A stretch of 52,353 nucleotides of DNA from Bifidobacterium stellenboschense (GTDB lineage: Bacteria > Actinomycetota > Actinomycetes > Actinomycetales > Bifidobacteriaceae), in assembly GCF_000741785.1 (NCBI RefSeq), contig NZ_JGZP01000019.1, positions 1-52,353 of the forward strand, in the 5' to 3' direction. Within the stretch, counting starts at the first letter, position 1. Every line of letters starts with the position of its first letter. A model generated the notes under the pieces. The model worked only from the letters and a program-made list of their open reading frames with translations, was not told the origin of the DNA and searched no databases. Positions 8,354 to 16,593 of this stretch are shown here, one piece after another. The translations under genes were made by a program, and so were the position numbers.

Positions 8354-9322
8354 ATGAACACATACGGTTATGACGAAGCGCCCGTGAACGGCGAGGTCCA
8401 CGATTACGTGAGGCGCCGTCTGAACGAACAGGCGGCGGCAAAGGCGCAGGCATGCCTGGAACTGCTGCCACGGGTGAGGACGGAACGCGGGACCTGCTTC
8501 GCCTTGGACACGGCGTTGACGTTGTACGCCGTCGAAACGCCCCGGTGCGGCGGATTGCCGCAGTGCGATTTCCGCGTCGTGGTGCGTGATCGCGTGACGC
8601 GCTCGTCCCTCGACGGAGTCGATTTCCGCACTTGGAATCAGCCGTTCGCCACGTATACGTTCCCCAACGGATTGATATGCGTGCATCCCATCGACACATG
8701 GATCCAGTACGCCCGATACCTGGACCTCGTCGAAATGGTGGTGCTCGGCGAAGCGATCGCACGGCGATTCGGGTACGCGTTCGACGATCTCTCCAACCGC
8801 CTCAAGGCGTTCCGGCGCATCGTCGGCCGGGCGCGATGCGAGGCGGCACGACCTTTTATGCAGCCATCCGATTCGGTGCAGGAGACCCGTTCTCGTATCG
8901 CGCTGCTACGGTATGGCCTGCCGATGCCGGTCATGCACCATGTCGTCACGGCTCCCGGCGGAACGACGCGGTACGTCGTCGACATGGCGTACCCGGAGCG
9001 CCGTGTCGCCATCGAATACGACGGCGACCATCACCGCCGGTTCCGAAGCCAATACGTCCGGGACCAGCGCAAACGCCGTGAATTGCGGGCAATGGGATGG
9101 ACGGTCATCGAGGTGTTCGCCGACGACATACGGAACGCCGACGGACAACGCGACTTCGCACGGACCGTGGCGAACGCGGCCGGCATGCCGTTCACGGCGG
9201 CGCCGAGCCACGCGCACCGCACGCTCGCCGACCCGTCCCTCCGTCCCAACGCGCGCCGCGGCGAATACCGTCGACGCGCCTTGGCGCGCGAGGCGGCCAT
9301 GCACCGCCCCATGGTGCGGTGA
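8354..9322 (+). CDS. DUF559-type protein with endonuclease-like C-terminal domain
   Basis: A 322-residue protein. The N-terminal two thirds has no motif I can name. Residues of about 215-270 carry the Vsr/DUF559 pattern of PD-(D/E)XK-like nucleases: VVDMAYPERRVAIEYDGDHH, then RDQRKRRELRAMGWTVIEV. The Asp, Glu-Tyr-Asp-Gly and His residues are the likely metal-binding site. Such genes are common in actinobacterial accessory DNA and their role is mostly unknown; some relatives join toxin-antitoxin or abortive-infection-like modules. The start at 8354 is chosen because TATCAT lies 6 nt upstream. The last codons, PMVR-stop, are supplied by repeat copy C. Confidence 0.75.
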   Translation: MNTYGYDEAPVNGEVHDYVRRRLNEQAAAKAQACLELLPRVRTERGTCFALDTALTLYAVETPRCGGLPQCDFRVVVRDRVTRSSLDGVDFRTWNQPFATYTFPNGLICVHPIDTWIQYARYLDLVEMVVLGEAIARRFGYAFDDLSNRLKAFRRIVGRARCEAARPFMQPSDSVQETRSRIALLRYGLPMPVMHHVVTAPGGTTRYVVDMAYPERRVAIEYDGDHHRRFRSQYVRDQRKRRELRAMGWTVIEVFADDIRNADGQRDFARTVANAAGMPFTAAPSHAHRTLADPSLRPNARRGEYRRRALAREAAMHRPMVR

Positions 9323-9414
9323 CTCTCCCATGGTGCGGCAACACACTTCCTCCATAACCCCGGAATCAAGCCGTTTTGTGACACCACACCATGGGGATTT
9401 TACCGCACCATGGG
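9308..9414. repeat. CCCATGGTGCGG element, copy C
   Basis: CCCATGGTGCGG occurs at 9308-9319 and 9327-9338, then comes the shared core, a variant inverse unit near 9384-9395 (CCACACCATGGG) and an exact inverse unit at 9403-9414. The first unit is the 3' end of the DUF559 gene (Pro-Met-Val-Arg then TGA). This copy closes the 4 kb accessory segment on the right. Confidence 0.85.
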
Positions 9415-9426
9415 AGGGAGGGGAAT

Positions 9427-9461
9427 AAAAAAAGGGCGAGCCCCGATAGGGGCTCGCCCTT
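9427..9461 (-). terminator. Rho-independent terminator of aspS
   Basis: On the minus strand AAGGGCGAGCCCC pairs perfectly with GGGGCTCGCCCTT around a 4-nt loop and is followed by a run of T (A-run 9427-9433 on the plus strand). It lies 12 nt after the aspS stop. Confidence 0.92.
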
Positions 9462-9473
9462 GGGTGGGGACGA

Positions 9474-11273
9474 TCAGTCCTCGTCTTCTTCCGGGTCGTA
9501 GTCGACGCCGGTCTCGGCGCGCTGCTCGGCCGAGATCGGGGCCGGGGCGCCGGTCAGCGGGTCGCGGCCGCCGCCGGCCTTCGGGAAGGCGATGACGTCG
9601 CGGATGGTGTCGGCGCCGGCGAGGATCGACACGGTGCGGTCCCAGCCGAGGGCGATGCCCGCGTGCGGCGGGGCGCCGTACTTGAACGCCTCGAGCAGGA
9701 AGCCGAACTTCTCGGCCGCCTCCTCGGAGCTGATGCCGAGGACGTTGAGCACGCGGTCCTGGATGTCGTCGCGGTGGATACGCACCGAGCCGCCGCCCAT
9801 CTCCTCGCCGTTGCAGACGATGTCGTAGGAGTCGGACATGGCGTGCTCCGGATCCTGGTCGAACTTGTCGATCCAGTCCTTGGACGGCATCGTGAACGGG
9901 TGGTGCATGGAGGTCCACTTGGAGTGGCCGACCGCCACGTCGTCGTCGTCCGGATCGTCGGTCGGCTTGAACAGCGGGAAGTCGACGACCCACGTGAACG
10001 CGAACTTCTTCGGGTCCAGCAGGCCCGCGCGGGAGGCGAGCTCGACGCGCACGGCGCCCAGCAGCAGCTGGGAGGACTCGCGGGAGCCGGCGGCGAAGAA
10101 CACGGCGTCGCCCGGCTCGGCGCTCACGGCCTCCATCAGGCCGTTGCGCTCCGCTTCGGACAGGTTCTTGGCGACGGGTCCCTTGAGCTCGCCGTCCTCG
10201 GTGAAGGACACGTAGGCGAGGCCCTTGGCACCGCGCTGCTTGGCCCATTCCTGCCATGCGTCGAACTGGCGGCGCGGCGTGGAGGCGCCGCCCTTGAACA
10301 GGACCGCGCCCACGTACGGGGCCTGGAACACGCGGAACGGCGTGTCCTTGAAGTACTCGGTGAGCTCGATGAGCGGGTTGCCGAAGCGCAGGTCCGGCTT
10401 GTCGGAGCCGTACTTGTCCATGGCTTCCTGCCAGGTGATGCGCGGCAGCGGCAGCTGCACCTCGTAGCCGGCGGTCTTCCAGATGGCGGCGATGACCTTC
10501 TCGGCCATGGCCATGACGTCCTCCTGGTCGACGTACGCCATCTCCATGTCGAGCTGGGTGAACTCGGGCTGGCGGTCGGCGCGGAAGTCCTCGTCGCGGT
10601 AGCAGCGGGCCAGCTGGTAGTAGCGCTCGACGCCGGAGACCATGAGCAGCTGCTTGAGCAGCTGCGGGGACTGCGGCAGCGCGTACCAGGAGCCGGGCAC
10701 GAGGCGGGCCGGCACGACGAAGTCGCGGGCGCCCTCCGGGGTGGACTTGATGAACGTCGGGGTCTCGACCTCGGTGAAGTCCATGTCCTCCAGGGCGTGG
10801 CGAGCGGCCTTGGCCATGTCGGAGCGCAGCTTGAGGTTGTGCTGCATGGACGGGCGACGCAGGTCGAGGTAACGGTACTTGAGACGCACGTCCTCGCCGG
10901 GCAGCTTGTTCTCGGACTCGTTCTCGAGCGCGGTGGACACCTGGAACGGCAGGGCGTCGGACTTGGCGAGCACCTCGATGGTCTCGGCGACGACCTCGAT
11001 CTTGCCGGTGGCGAGATGTTCGTTCTCGTTGCCCTCCGGGCGCAGGCGGACCTCGCCGACGACCTGGATGACGAATTCGCTGCGCAGCGGGCGGGCCATG
11101 TCCTCGTCGTAGATGACGACCTGCACGAGGCCGGTGGCGTCGCGCAGATCGATGAAGGCGACGCCGCCGTGGTCGCGGCGACGGTCGACCCAACCGGCGA
11201 GAGTGACCTTCTGACCGACCAGGGCCTCGGTGACCTCGGTCGCATGATGTGTTCTGTAAGCCGTCTGGCTCAT
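9474..11273 (-). CDS. aspS: Aspartyl-tRNA synthetase
   Basis: Class IIb synthetase that charges tRNA-Asp (599 residues, normal for the bacterial type). The N-terminal OB-fold anticodon domain is seen at about 15-105 ([20 protein letters not shown]). Motif 2 is at about 215-235 ([20 protein letters not shown]), then the bacterial insertion domain, and motif 3 near the end ([15 protein letters not shown]). The C-terminus is acidic (DYDPEEDED). It lies 78 nt downstream of hisS on the same strand, so the two are probably co-transcribed, and ends in a strong terminator. Whether it also charges tRNA-Asn cannot be judged from this window. Confidence 0.97.
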   Translation of the reverse strand: MSQTAYRTHHATEVTEALVGQKVTLAGWVDRRRDHGGVAFIDLRDATGLVQVVIYDEDMARPLRSEFVIQVVGEVRLRPEGNENEHLATGKIEVVAETIEVLAKSDALPFQVSTALENESENKLPGEDVRLKYRYLDLRRPSMQHNLKLRSDMAKAARHALEDMDFTEVETPTFIKSTPEGARDFVVPARLVPGSWYALPQSPQLLKQLLMVSGVERYYQLARCYRDEDFRADRQPEFTQLDMEMAYVDQEDVMAMAEKVIAAIWKTAGYEVQLPLPRITWQEAMDKYGSDKPDLRFGNPLIELTEYFKDTPFRVFQAPYVGAVLFKGGASTPRRQFDAWQEWAKQRGAKGLAYVSFTEDGELKGPVAKNLSEAERNGLMEAVSAEPGDAVFFAAGSRESSQLLLGAVRVELASRAGLLDPKKFAFTWVVDFPLFKPTDDPDDDDVAVGHSKWTSMHHPFTMPSKDWIDKFDQDPEHAMSDSYDIVCNGEEMGGGSVRIHRDDIQDRVLNVLGISSEEAAEKFGFLLEAFKYGAPPHAGIALGWDRTVSILAGADTIRDVIAFPKAGGGRDPLTGAPAPISAEQRAETGVDYDPEEDED

Positions 11274-11351
11274 GCTTCCTCTTTCAGTTCTTGACGTCAG
11301 TTCCTGACGTGTCCCGACACGCCGTCCGACACGACGCGGGGACGGCGGTTC

Positions 11352-12731
11352 TCAGTCGATGACTACGGTTTGCCGGGCACTAAGACTATCCGGCTCCCAT
11401 GACGTGGCGTCGGCCCGGTTCTGGTCGCCGGAGACGATGTTCTTCACCTCGTCGCCCGCGCCCTCCTGGCCGGGGAACCACACGTACGGGATGCCGAGCT
11501 TGTCGGCGTACTTGATCTGCTTGCCGAGCTTGGCGGCGGTGGGCGCCACGTCGGCGGCGATGCCGCGCGAGCGCAGCGTGTTCGCGATCGCGTTCGACGC
11601 GGCGCGGTCCGACTCGTTCCACACGGCGACGAGCACGCTGGCCGGCGAGACGCGGCTCGCGTGCGCTCCGGCGGTGTGCAGCATGTAGCTGACCAGACGG
11701 CTCAGACCGATGGACAGGCCCACGCCCGGGTACTTGCGGTTGCCCTGCGAGGCGAGGTTGTCGTAGCGGCCGCCCGAGCAGATCGAGCCGAGGGACGCGG
11801 CGCCGTCGAGGAACGTCTCGTAGACGGAGCCGGTGTAGTAGTCGAGTCCGCGCGCGATCTTGAGGTCGGCGATCACGGAGCCGGGGCGGATGGCGGCCGC
11901 CTGGTCGACGATCATCGCGAGCGTGTCGAGGCCCTGCTTCGCGAGGGCGTACGCCTCGGAGTCGGCCGCGATGCCGTGGGCCGCGCACAGCGCGTCGAAC
12001 TTCGACGCGAGCTCGGCGCCGTCGGCGGCGGTCAGCTCGGCGAGTTCGAGGCAGGCGCGCGCCTGCACCTCGGACGCGCCGCACTCCTCGACGAGGAGCT
12101 TCGCGACCTCGTCGGCGCCGATCTTGTCGAGCTTGTCGATCTCGCGCAGCACGCCCTCGATGTCGGTGAGTCCCAGCCCGCGGTAGAAGCCCTCGGACAG
12201 CTTGCGGTTGTTCGCGTGCACGGTCGCCTTCGGCAGGCCGAACGCGCGCAGGCGTTCGAGCGCCGAGACCATGACGAGCGGCAGCTCCACCTCGTAGTGG
12301 TCGGGCAGGTCGCCCTGGCCGATCACGTCGATGTCGGCCTGGACGAACTCGCGGTAGCGGCCCTCCTGCGGGCGTTCGCCACGCCAGACCTTCTGGATCT
12401 GCCACCGCTTGAACGGGAAGGCGAGCTGGCCGGAATGTTCGACCACGTACCGGCTTAGCGGCACGGTGAGGTCGAAGTGCAGGCCGAGCCGCTCCTCGAT
12501 CGGGGTGTCGGACTCGCGCCCGACCTCCTGCAGACGGGACAGCAGGTAGATCTCCTTGCTGGTCTCGCCTTTCTTCAGCAGGGACGCCCCGGTCTCCACG
12601 GCACGGGTCTCGATGCCGAGGAAGCCGTTGAGCTCGAAAACCTCACGGAGCGTGTCGATGACACGCTGCTCCACAACGCGTTCAGAGGGGAGCCACTCTG
12701 GAAATCCTGAAATTGATGCGCCTTTAGCCAC
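11352..12731 (-). CDS. hisS: Histidyl-tRNA synthetase
   Basis: Class II synthetase that charges tRNA-His (459 residues from GTG at 12731). Motif 2 is seen in RPQEGRYREFVQADIDVIG, the histidine-A motif in ARGLDYYTGSVYETF, and the glycine-rich GGRYDNL follows. The C-terminal anticodon-binding domain covers about the last 95 residues. I choose the GTG (Val-Ala-Lys-Gly-Ala-Ser) because TATATT lies 6 nt before it and no Shine-Dalgarno is present; an in-frame ATG at 12773 would add 14 residues upstream of that promoter. The gene is divergent from the DUF349 gene and followed by aspS. Confidence 0.95.
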   Translation of the reverse strand: MAKGASISGFPEWLPSERVVEQRVIDTLREVFELNGFLGIETRAVETGASLLKKGETSKEIYLLSRLQEVGRESDTPIEERLGLHFDLTVPLSRYVVEHSGQLAFPFKRWQIQKVWRGERPQEGRYREFVQADIDVIGQGDLPDHYEVELPLVMVSALERLRAFGLPKATVHANNRKLSEGFYRGLGLTDIEGVLREIDKLDKIGADEVAKLLVEECGASEVQARACLELAELTAADGAELASKFDALCAAHGIAADSEAYALAKQGLDTLAMIVDQAAAIRPGSVIADLKIARGLDYYTGSVYETFLDGAASLGSICSGGRYDNLASQGNRKYPGVGLSIGLSRLVSYMLHTAGAHASRVSPASVLVAVWNESDRAASNAIANTLRSRGIAADVAPTAAKLGKQIKYADKLGIPYVWFPGQEGAGDEVKNIVSGDQNRADATSWEPDSLSARQTVVID

Positions 12732-12737
12732 GGAATC

Positions 12738-12743
12738 AATATA
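12738..12743 (-). promoter_or_regulatory. -10 box of hisS (leaderless start)
   Basis: TATATT (overlapping TATTAT) on the minus strand precedes the hisS GTG by 6 nt, with no ribosome-binding site. The DUF349 promoter must lie in the same 126-bp divergent region. Confidence 0.5.
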
Positions 12744-12857
12744 ATAGGTGAGGGTTGCGTCAAACAACGTCATATTCCCATGGGATTCCGAGCGGATCCC
12801 CGGGGAGGCGATGCCCGACGCACGCCGCACATACTTCCAAGCTGTAAGGAGCTGGCC

Positions 12858-14306
12858 ATGGCCGACGAGAACAACGTCACCGAAACCGAGAACACCACCG
12901 AGCCCACCGAGCAGGCGACGACGCCCGCGGTGGAACAGACCGCGCCCGCGGCAGCTCCGAAACCCTCGGCGGTGCCGAAGCCGCACGCGCCGTCCCCGGC
13001 CGCGTTCGCCCACAAGCCCGCCGCCGCACGCCCCGCCGCGCCGGCCGCCAAGCACGGCCACGACGAGGCCGCGGTCCGCGAGGCCGAGGCGTTCGGCCGC
13101 GTCGCCGACGACGGCACCGTGTACGTCAAGGAGGGCGAGACCGAGCGTGAGGTCGGCCAGTTCCCGGACGTGTCCAAGGAGGAGGCGCTGGCCCTGTACG
13201 CCCGCCGCTTCCTGGATCTCAAGGCGAAGCTGGACGCACTGGCGGGCCGCCTGAAGTCCCGCAACGTCAAGCCGCGCGAGATCGACGAGTCCCTGAAGAT
13301 GCTCGCCGAGGAGACCGCCGCCCCGGCCGTCGTCGGCGACATCGCCGCGCTGAAGGCCCAGTACGAGGAGCTGAAGGCTGCCGGCGAGGCGAAGAAGGCG
13401 CAGATCGCCGAGGCGCGCAAGGCCGCGATGGCGAAGGCCATCGAAGGCCGCACCGCCATCGTCGTGAAGGCCGAGGAGCTGGCCGCGTCGCTCGGCGACA
13501 ACACGAACTGGCGTTCCACGGCGGACAAGTTCCGCGCCCTGTTCGACGAGTGGCAGGAGCACCAGCGCAACAACGTGCGCATCGACAAGAAGGACGCCGA
13601 CGAGCTGTGGAAGCGCTTCTCCGCCGCCCGCACCACGTTCAACCAGGCGCGTCGCAAGTGGGCGCAGGCCCGCGACGTGGAGCGTAAGGAGGCCCGCGAT
13701 ACCAAGGAGGCGATCATCGCCGAGGCGAACGAGCTCAAGGACTCCACCGCGTGGGGCGAGACCTCTCGCAAGTTCAACGAGCTGATGGACCGCTGGAAGA
13801 AGGCTGGCCGCGCCGGCCGCAACGAGGACGACGCCCTGTGGGCGCAGTTCCGCGAGGCCGCCGACACGTTCTTCAACGCCCGTCAGGCCGACCGTGACCA
13901 GATCTCCTCCTCCGAGAAAGAGAACCTGGCCGCCAAGGAGGCGCTGCTCGTCAAGGCCGAGGCGCTCGTGCCGGTCGCCGACGAGAAGGCCGCCAAGCAC
14001 GCCCGCCAAGAGCTCGCGAAGATCCAGGAGGAGTGGGACCAGATCGGCTACGTGCCGCGTGACGACATGCGCCGCATCGAGGGCCGTCTCGACGCGGTCG
14101 ACAAGCAGATCAAGGCCGTCGAGGACGCCGCCTGGAAGCAGTCCGATCCGGAGGCCGACGCCCGTAAGTCCAGCTTCGAGGAGCAGCTCAACGTGCAGCT
14201 CGCCGAGCTCGACGCGAAGATCGCCGCCGAGTCCGACCCGAAGAAGAAGGCGAAGCTCGAGGCCGAGAAGGCCACGAAGGAGCAGTGGCTCAACGCGGTG
14301 AAGTGA
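12858..14306 (+). CDS. DUF349 domain protein
   Basis: A 482-residue cytoplasmic protein of unknown biochemical role. Residues 1-70 are a disordered Thr/Pro/Ala-rich leader. The remainder is helical and charged, with repeated DUF349 units recognisable by W-x(6)-F-x(3)-F/M-D/R-W patterns, such as WRSTADKFRALFDEWQEH and WGETSRKFNELMDRWKKAG, each followed by an LW-x(2)-F segment. The C-terminal 60 residues look like coiled coil rich in Glu, Lys and Ala. The start at 12858 follows AAGGAG by 6 nt. The gene is divergent from hisS and ends at a strong hairpin. Confidence 0.88.
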   Translation: MADENNVTETENTTEPTEQATTPAVEQTAPAAAPKPSAVPKPHAPSPAAFAHKPAAARPAAPAAKHGHDEAAVREAEAFGRVADDGTVYVKEGETEREVGQFPDVSKEEALALYARRFLDLKAKLDALAGRLKSRNVKPREIDESLKMLAEETAAPAVVGDIAALKAQYEELKAAGEAKKAQIAEARKAAMAKAIEGRTAIVVKAEELAASLGDNTNWRSTADKFRALFDEWQEHQRNNVRIDKKDADELWKRFSAARTTFNQARRKWAQARDVERKEARDTKEAIIAEANELKDSTAWGETSRKFNELMDRWKKAGRAGRNEDDALWAQFREAADTFFNARQADRDQISSSEKENLAAKEALLVKAEALVPVADEKAAKHARQELAKIQEEWDQIGYVPRDDMRRIEGRLDAVDKQIKAVEDAAWKQSDPEADARKSSFEEQLNVQLAELDAKIAAESDPKKKAKLEAEKATKEQWLNAVK

Positions 14307-14347
14307 CGCCGCGCGCCGCGTAGGCGCGATCCACGCCACGCGTAAAG

Positions 14348-14387
14348 AAGGAAGCCCGTCGTGATTTCGTTCACGACGGGCTTCCTT
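14348..14387 (+). terminator. Terminator of the DUF349 gene
   Basis: AAGGAAGCCCGTCGTGA (14348-14364) pairs perfectly over 17 bp with 14371-14387 around a 6-nt loop. It lies 41 nt after the stop codon and the stem ends in a short T tract. It could act in both directions. Confidence 0.88.
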
Positions 14388-14400
14388 TCGTATGTACGGA

Positions 14401-14443
14401 CCTCCCCCAGTCGGCTTCGCCGACAGCCCCCTCCAGAGGGGGG
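14401..14443 (-). repeat. Double-hairpin intergenic repeat, GTCGGCGAAGCCGAC type
   Basis: On the minus strand the order is C-rich stem, CTGTCGGCGAAGCCGAC hairpin, TGGGGGAG. The same architecture recurs at 37682-37721 and 41813-41853. It lies between the convergent DUF349 and 5'-nucleotidase genes. Confidence 0.75.
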
Positions 14444-14456
14444 CAAGATTACGCAC

Positions 14457-14610
14457 AGTCGGCTTCGCCGACAGCCCGTCGCAATTACGGACAGCCTTCG
14501 GCTGAAAATATATTGCTCACTGTCGTTCGCCTTCGGCCTACAAACGCCTCTGGCGTTTGCTTGACGGCTCAGCCTCCAGAGGGGGCCGGGTTACGGAACA
14601 GTCGGCTTCG
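14457..14610. repeat. Fragments of the double-hairpin repeat
   Basis: AGTCGGCTTCGCCGACAGCCC recurs in full at 14457-14477. Degenerate pieces follow, including AAACGCCTCTGGCGTTT near 14541 and CAGTCGGCTTCG at 14599-14610, which reaches the 5'-nucleotidase stop. No gene is seen here; the stretch looks like several decayed repeat insertions. Confidence 0.55.
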
Positions 14611-14614
14611 CTCC

Positions 14615-16408
14615 CTATACGAGGACGGTGCCGGTGACGGGCAGGGGGATGCTCACATCCGGGTGACGTCCGAGATAGTCGACGAGCGCGGCGCCATACC
14701 CCATGTCGAGCTCCTGGTAGTCGGTGCCGGAGCGGAACGCGGTGTACCGGTCGCCGCCCTGGAGGAGGAACGAGTTGGACGCGGCGATGACGAGGTCGTC
14801 GTCGCCGATCTCGCGTCCGTCGATCGTGAGGTCCACGATCGACGCGCCGCCCGCGTCGTCCTTCCCCTCCCCCGGCACGTCGGGCGCACGCCCGCCCGTC
14901 ACATACCGGTACCGCACGTTGCCGGACACGCCGAGACGCGAGACGACGGTGTGGCCGTCGTGCTCGCGCCACTGCTGGGCGAGCACGGCCTTGAGCTCGC
15001 GTCCGGTGAGCGTGGTCTTCGCGACCTTGAACTGCAACGCCATCATGCTGTCGACCTCGCGCAGGGTGATCTTCCCGTCGCCGTTCTGGTCGAGGTTCGC
15101 GGTCCTCAGGCTGCCGTCGTTGGAGAATCCGACGACGGGGATACGGTCGCCGGCGTACACGCCGCGGCGCACCGCCTCGCGTTCGGCGTCGGCGACGAGC
15201 ACGCCGAGCGCGCTTTCCGTGCCGTCGGACGGCACTTTGCCGAAGTAGGCGCCATGCGCGACGGTGCCGACGACACGCCCGCCGACACGCTGTGAGTCCG
15301 CCGCGGCCCGCGTGTAGATGGCGCCGGCGCGGCGCACGCGCGCGTCGGTCTCGCCGGCCGACCGCCACGCCGCCTGCTTCGCGCGCGCGATGCCGTCGTT
15401 GCCGTCCGCGCCGGCGAGCGAGACGACGCCGGCGACGGAGGTCGGCGTCACGCCGTTGCCGAGATCCACGTCGCGCACGTCGACGTGTGCGGACCGTCCG
15501 GACCCGTTGATGACGAGATCCTGCACGGCCATGTCGCGTCCGAAACTGCCCGCTTCGATGATGGGCGCGCCGGAGGCGGTCGTCATGCGTTTGAGCGCGT
15601 GGCTGTGGCCGGCGTAGACGAGGTCGACGTTGCGGTCGAGCGCCGCCGCGCCGGTTCCGGCGGCGGCGGACGCGTCGGCGTGGATGAGCGCGACGACGGC
15701 GTCGGCTTCGCCGTTCGCCTCGTCGCCGTCGCTGAGCTGGTCGGCGACGCGGTTGATGGCCTGCACGGCGGTCTCGTCGAGGTCGGCGTCGCGGGTGATC
15801 TTCGGCGTGGCGACGGCACCGAGCGCGTCGGTGAGCGCGCCGACGAACGCGATGCGTTTGCCGTTGACCGTGCGGATCGTGTAGTCCTTGACGTGGTTCA
15901 GCAGCCCATTGGACGATTTGTTCGCGGCGGACACGTTGGCGCTCAGCCAGTCGATGCCGTTGGCGGGGTCCGCGATGCGGTCGTTGAAATCCTTGACGCC
16001 GCGGTCGAATTCGTGATTGCCGACGGCGGAGACGGTCAACCCCCACGCCTTGACCATGTCGAGCGTGGGCTTGTCCTTCTCGAACGCGGATTCGTAGGGG
16101 CTGCCGCCGACGAGGTCGCCGGCGGAGACGGGCACCATGTTGCCCGGGTTGTGCGCGTCGGCGAGCGCGAATCCGGCGGCGTTCGTCTCGCCGCGTTCGA
16201 TGTGCCCGTGGAAGTCGGTGATGTCGGCGATGGTGACGGTGCGTTCCCCGGTGGCCGCGTCCGCGCCGGAGAATGGGACGGTCCCCGGGTTCGACGCGGA
16301 CGCGTGCGGGACGGCGAACGCCCCGACGAGAAGGAACGTGATACCTGCGATGGCGACTCCCGGTCGCCTGCCGGCCTTCGTGCGCCGGCCTGACTGCATC
16401 CTGCTCAC
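14615..16408 (-). CDS. Secreted 5'-nucleotidase (UshA family) with an EF-hand-like loop
   Basis: A 597-residue exported phosphoesterase. A basic N-terminus and hydrophobic segment (about 18-36) ending in ASA form a signal peptide. The metallophosphatase domain shows TDFHGHIE (64-71), GDLVGGSP (97-104), GNHEFD (130-135) and AGHSH (266-270), which bind the two metals. The C-terminal domain binds the nucleotide base and ribose. Within it, DQNGDGKITLRE (440-451) has every position of a calcium-binding EF-hand loop. No cell-wall sorting signal is present. It would release nucleosides and phosphate outside the cell. GTG at 16408 is used; ATG at 16399 is an alternative. The gene is divergent from the ThDP enzyme. 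Confidence 0.92.
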   Translation of the reverse strand: MSRMQSGRRTKAGRRPGVAIAGITFLLVGAFAVPHASASNPGTVPFSGADAATGERTVTIADITDFHGHIERGETNAAGFALADAHNPGNMVPVSAGDLVGGSPYESAFEKDKPTLDMVKAWGLTVSAVGNHEFDRGVKDFNDRIADPANGIDWLSANVSAANKSSNGLLNHVKDYTIRTVNGKRIAFVGALTDALGAVATPKITRDADLDETAVQAINRVADQLSDGDEANGEADAVVALIHADASAAAGTGAAALDRNVDLVYAGHSHALKRMTTASGAPIIEAGSFGRDMAVQDLVINGSGRSAHVDVRDVDLGNGVTPTSVAGVVSLAGADGNDGIARAKQAAWRSAGETDARVRRAGAIYTRAAADSQRVGGRVVGTVAHGAYFGKVPSDGTESALGVLVADAEREAVRRGVYAGDRIPVVGFSNDGSLRTANLDQNGDGKITLREVDSMMALQFKVAKTTLTGRELKAVLAQQWREHDGHTVVSRLGVSGNVRYRYVTGGRAPDVPGEGKDDAGGASIVDLTIDGREIGDDDLVIAASNSFLLQGGDRYTAFRSGTDYQELDMGYGAALVDYLGRHPDVSIPLPVTGTVLV

Positions 16409-16578
16409 GATTGCACGGTATGGCGCGAGGTTGAACGGCGGTCCCTCACGCGCCGTCGTCCAGGTGAATTCTCAGTGGCTTCTTAGTGGGAACGGCCCGG
16501 CATGTCCGATGCGCAGGACGACCCGTTCCGACACGCGTCCGATATGTGGCGATGTGCCCATCCGCACAGTGGTGCTGT

Positions 16579-16584
16579 TACACT
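16579..16584 (+). promoter_or_regulatory. -10 box of the ThDP enzyme gene (leaderless start)
   Basis: TACACT precedes the GTG at 16594 by 9 nt; the intervening bases (TTCCCTACC) have no ribosome-binding site. Confidence 0.5.
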
Positions 16585-16593
16585 TTCCCTACC

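Noticed and set aside
5408..9414. A CRISPR array made of the CCCATGGTGCGG units
   Set aside because: Units occur in both orientations with irregular spacing and a conserved, not variable, core; no cas genes.
11352..14456. HisS extended upstream through the DUF349 gene as one long frame
   Set aside because: The added part is antisense to the DUF349 gene and has no synthetase features; the GTG at 12731 has a -10 box in front of it.
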